A stretch of 12,732 bases of DNA from the NCBI GenBank assembly GCA_934281515.1, contig CAKQXG010000051.1, forward strand, positions 1 through 12,732. The letters run 5' to 3'. This document shows, in pieces, positions 11,612 to 12,732 of the stretch (its first letter is position 1; each line of letters starts with the position of its first letter). Both the position numbers and the translations under genes were made by a program. The notes beneath the pieces are model-generated. The model saw only the letters and a list, made by a program, of their open reading frames with translations, searched no databases and had not been told where the DNA came from. This DNA comes from an uncultured Clostridia bacterium. GTDB lineage: Bacteria > Bacillota > Clostridia > Christensenellales > CAG-314.

Positions 11612-12520
11612 CTAAATTCCCGTGCGTTTATCCGCGCCGTTAAGTTGCGCCACAAGGTTGCTTTTGCGGTCGACCAGACGACTGAATATTCGCTCGTCGT
11701 AGCTGTCGCGCAACTGCGCCAACGATAGGTTGGTAGTAATAAAAGTTTGTTTGCCTGTTGTAATGCGTTCGTTAAGTACGCTGAACAGGTACTCCGCGGA
11801 TACGTTTCTGTATGTCGGTTCGGTGCCCAGGTCGTCTATGCACAACACGTCAACGTCTGCAAGATTGGACAGAATTGCCTGTTTGGTCGCCAGATCGGAC
11901 AGGTGGCACTCCAGAAAGGTTTGGTTAAGTCCGTACGCCGTCGTGTACATCACGCTTTTGCCTAGCGTCACACACTTGTTGGCGCATGCTGTCAGCAGGT
12001 AGGTTTTGCCCAAGCCGACATTGCCTAGCAGTAGTATGTTGCCTTCGGACGACTCGCAGATTTGCTCGGCGCGAGCATACACTTTGGCGTTGTGTTTGTC
12101 CTGTTCGGTGCTGTTGTCAAAGGTGTATTCGGGGTGCGGAATGTCGCACTCTGCAACAAGTAAGCGGCGTATTTCGGCTTGTAAACAACTGCACGGTTGT
12201 CCGTCGATGTAGCCCGTATCCTGACACTTGCCGCACGTAAAATGCGGTTTAAGCATACTTTCTGTCACTTTGTACTTGGCTAGTAGTCGCTTTTGCTGCG
12301 TTTGTAAGGTTTGCACACGGTTGGTCGCGACGGCACGTTCTTCGTCGGTGTTACTCATCACCTGTTGTACCGTTGCAACGCGTAGTGCGTGTTCGTTTGC
12401 TGTCCAATCGGGTTTGGCGCGTAGACTGTCAAGCAGTTTGTCGCATTTGTCAAGCGCGGCGGTGCGACGTCTGCCGATGTTGCTTTGCGCCTGTGCCACA
12501 AGTTGTTGTTTGTTCATCAT
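11612..12520 (-). CDS. DnaI/DnaC-type AAA+ replicative helicase loader
   Basis: A 302-residue protein. An N-terminal coiled-coil-like part (residues 1-90) precedes a zinc cluster C96-GK-C99 ... C110-S-C112, typical of the DnaI/DnaC N-terminal domain that holds the helicase. The AAA+ part has Walker A GNVGLGKT (166-173), Walker B VLCIDD (225-230), sensor 1 TTN (262-264) and arginines R277/R281 near the expected finger. It loads the replicative helicase at oriC or restarted forks. The gene starts MM; ATG 12517 is better spaced from GGAGG than ATG 12520, which sits one base after it. The start overlaps the stop of the upstream DnaD-like gene, so translation is coupled. An IstB-like transposition ATPase is less likely because of the DnaD neighbour and the zinc cluster. 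Confidence 0.9.
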   Translation of the reverse strand: MMNKQQLVAQAQSNIGRRRTAALDKCDKLLDSLRAKPDWTANEHALRVATVQQVMSNTDEERAVATNRVQTLQTQQKRLLAKYKVTESMLKPHFTCGKCQDTGYIDGQPCSCLQAEIRRLLVAECDIPHPEYTFDNSTEQDKHNAKVYARAEQICESSEGNILLLGNVGLGKTYLLTACANKCVTLGKSVMYTTAYGLNQTFLECHLSDLATKQAILSNLADVDVLCIDDLGTEPTYRNVSAEYLFSVLNERITTGKQTFITTNLSLAQLRDSYDERIFSRLVDRKSNLVAQLNGADKRTGI

Positions 12521-12732
12521 TCCTCCGTATCGTCAAGGGCGGTAAGCAGCGAGCGCAACTCTTCGTCGGTGTAGGTAGTGCGTTCGATTTCTCTGCCTCC
12601 GATGAGTTTCTTGTTTGTACTCTTGGGTTGCGCGGCATTGTTTGTTGCGGCGTGCGTTTCGGCTTGTTTCCTGGCTTGTTCCAGCGTTTGTACGCCGTCG
12701 CGACGGAAGTCGGCAAGTACCTTGTTGACATA
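12517..12732 (-). CDS. DnaD-like replication protein, C-terminal end (5' end outside window)
   Basis: The minus frame is open from the window edge to TGA 12517-12519. The 71 visible residues begin YVNKVLADFRRDGVQTLEQA, which resembles the end of the DnaD/DnaB C-terminal domain of Bacillota (usually YxxxILxxWxxxGIxTxxEA), where it contacts single-stranded DNA. Then come a polar, Ala/Gln/Asn-rich linker (residues 21-46) and an acidic helix (YTDEELRSLLTALDDTEE). The stop TGA shares bases with the ATG of the helicase loader, a tight operon pair. Pairing of a DnaD-domain protein with a DnaI-like loader is the usual Bacillota arrangement for primosome assembly. Family assignment rests on the fragment and on this context. 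Confidence 0.75.
   Translation of the reverse strand, partial: YVNKVLADFRRDGVQTLEQARKQAETHAATNNAAQPKSTNKKLIGGREIERTTYTDEELRSLLTALDDTEE

Noticed and set aside
11612..12520. IstB-type insertion-sequence ATPase
   Set aside because: The zinc cluster before the AAA+ part and the overlapping DnaD-like gene fit a DnaI/DnaC helicase loader; no IstA gene or IS ends are seen.

Overview
The window looks like a Bacillota (Clostridia-like) chromosome segment, probably from an uncultured anaerobe. The evidence is a DnaD-like/DnaI-like replication pair, an anaerobic NrdG2-type radical-SAM activase, GGAG-type ribosome sites, and a surface lipoprotein with paired Cys modules, a bacterial Ig-like domain and a BspA-type repeat. 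No rRNA or tRNA gene, CRISPR array or transposase is visible.

Left part (1-6600) is accessory. It holds four MORN-repeat paralogues: the C-terminal end of one at 2-622, then three in a row at 3109-3963, 3983-5248 and 5287-6579. The last three share the same start block and look like one operon behind a strong promoter with a palindrome in its spacer. Between the first MORN gene and the other three lies an insertion-like island. It contains a minus-strand lipoprotein fused to an HNH nuclease domain (805-2049), a broken N6-adenine methyltransferase (about 2117-2455), and a divergent XRE/Cro-type regulator (2524-2736). The regulator and the methylase remnant share an intergenic region with back-to-back promoters, each with an identical-type palindrome in its spacer. 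This is the layout of a restriction-modification control region whose enzyme part has decayed. The regulator reading frame ends at a site that copies the prfB +1 frameshift signal, with an open +1 frame behind it.

Middle part (6600-9690) is metabolic. It holds psuK and psuG (pseudouridine to pseudouridine 5'-phosphate to uracil plus ribose 5-phosphate), then an NrdG2-type radical-SAM protein. A 50-bp hairpin element in front of psuK is a 48/50 copy of one found after the regulator gene at 2897-2946.

Right part (9690-12732) is on the minus strand: a PlsC-like acyltransferase with a zinc-ribbon C-terminal part, a 420-bp AT-rich intergenic stretch with strong hairpins, and a DnaI/DnaC-type helicase loader whose start overlaps the stop of a DnaD-like gene that runs off the window.

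The strongest leads are the candidate programmed +1 frameshift, the symmetric divergent control region, the lipoprotein-HNH chimera, and the MORN paralogue array.
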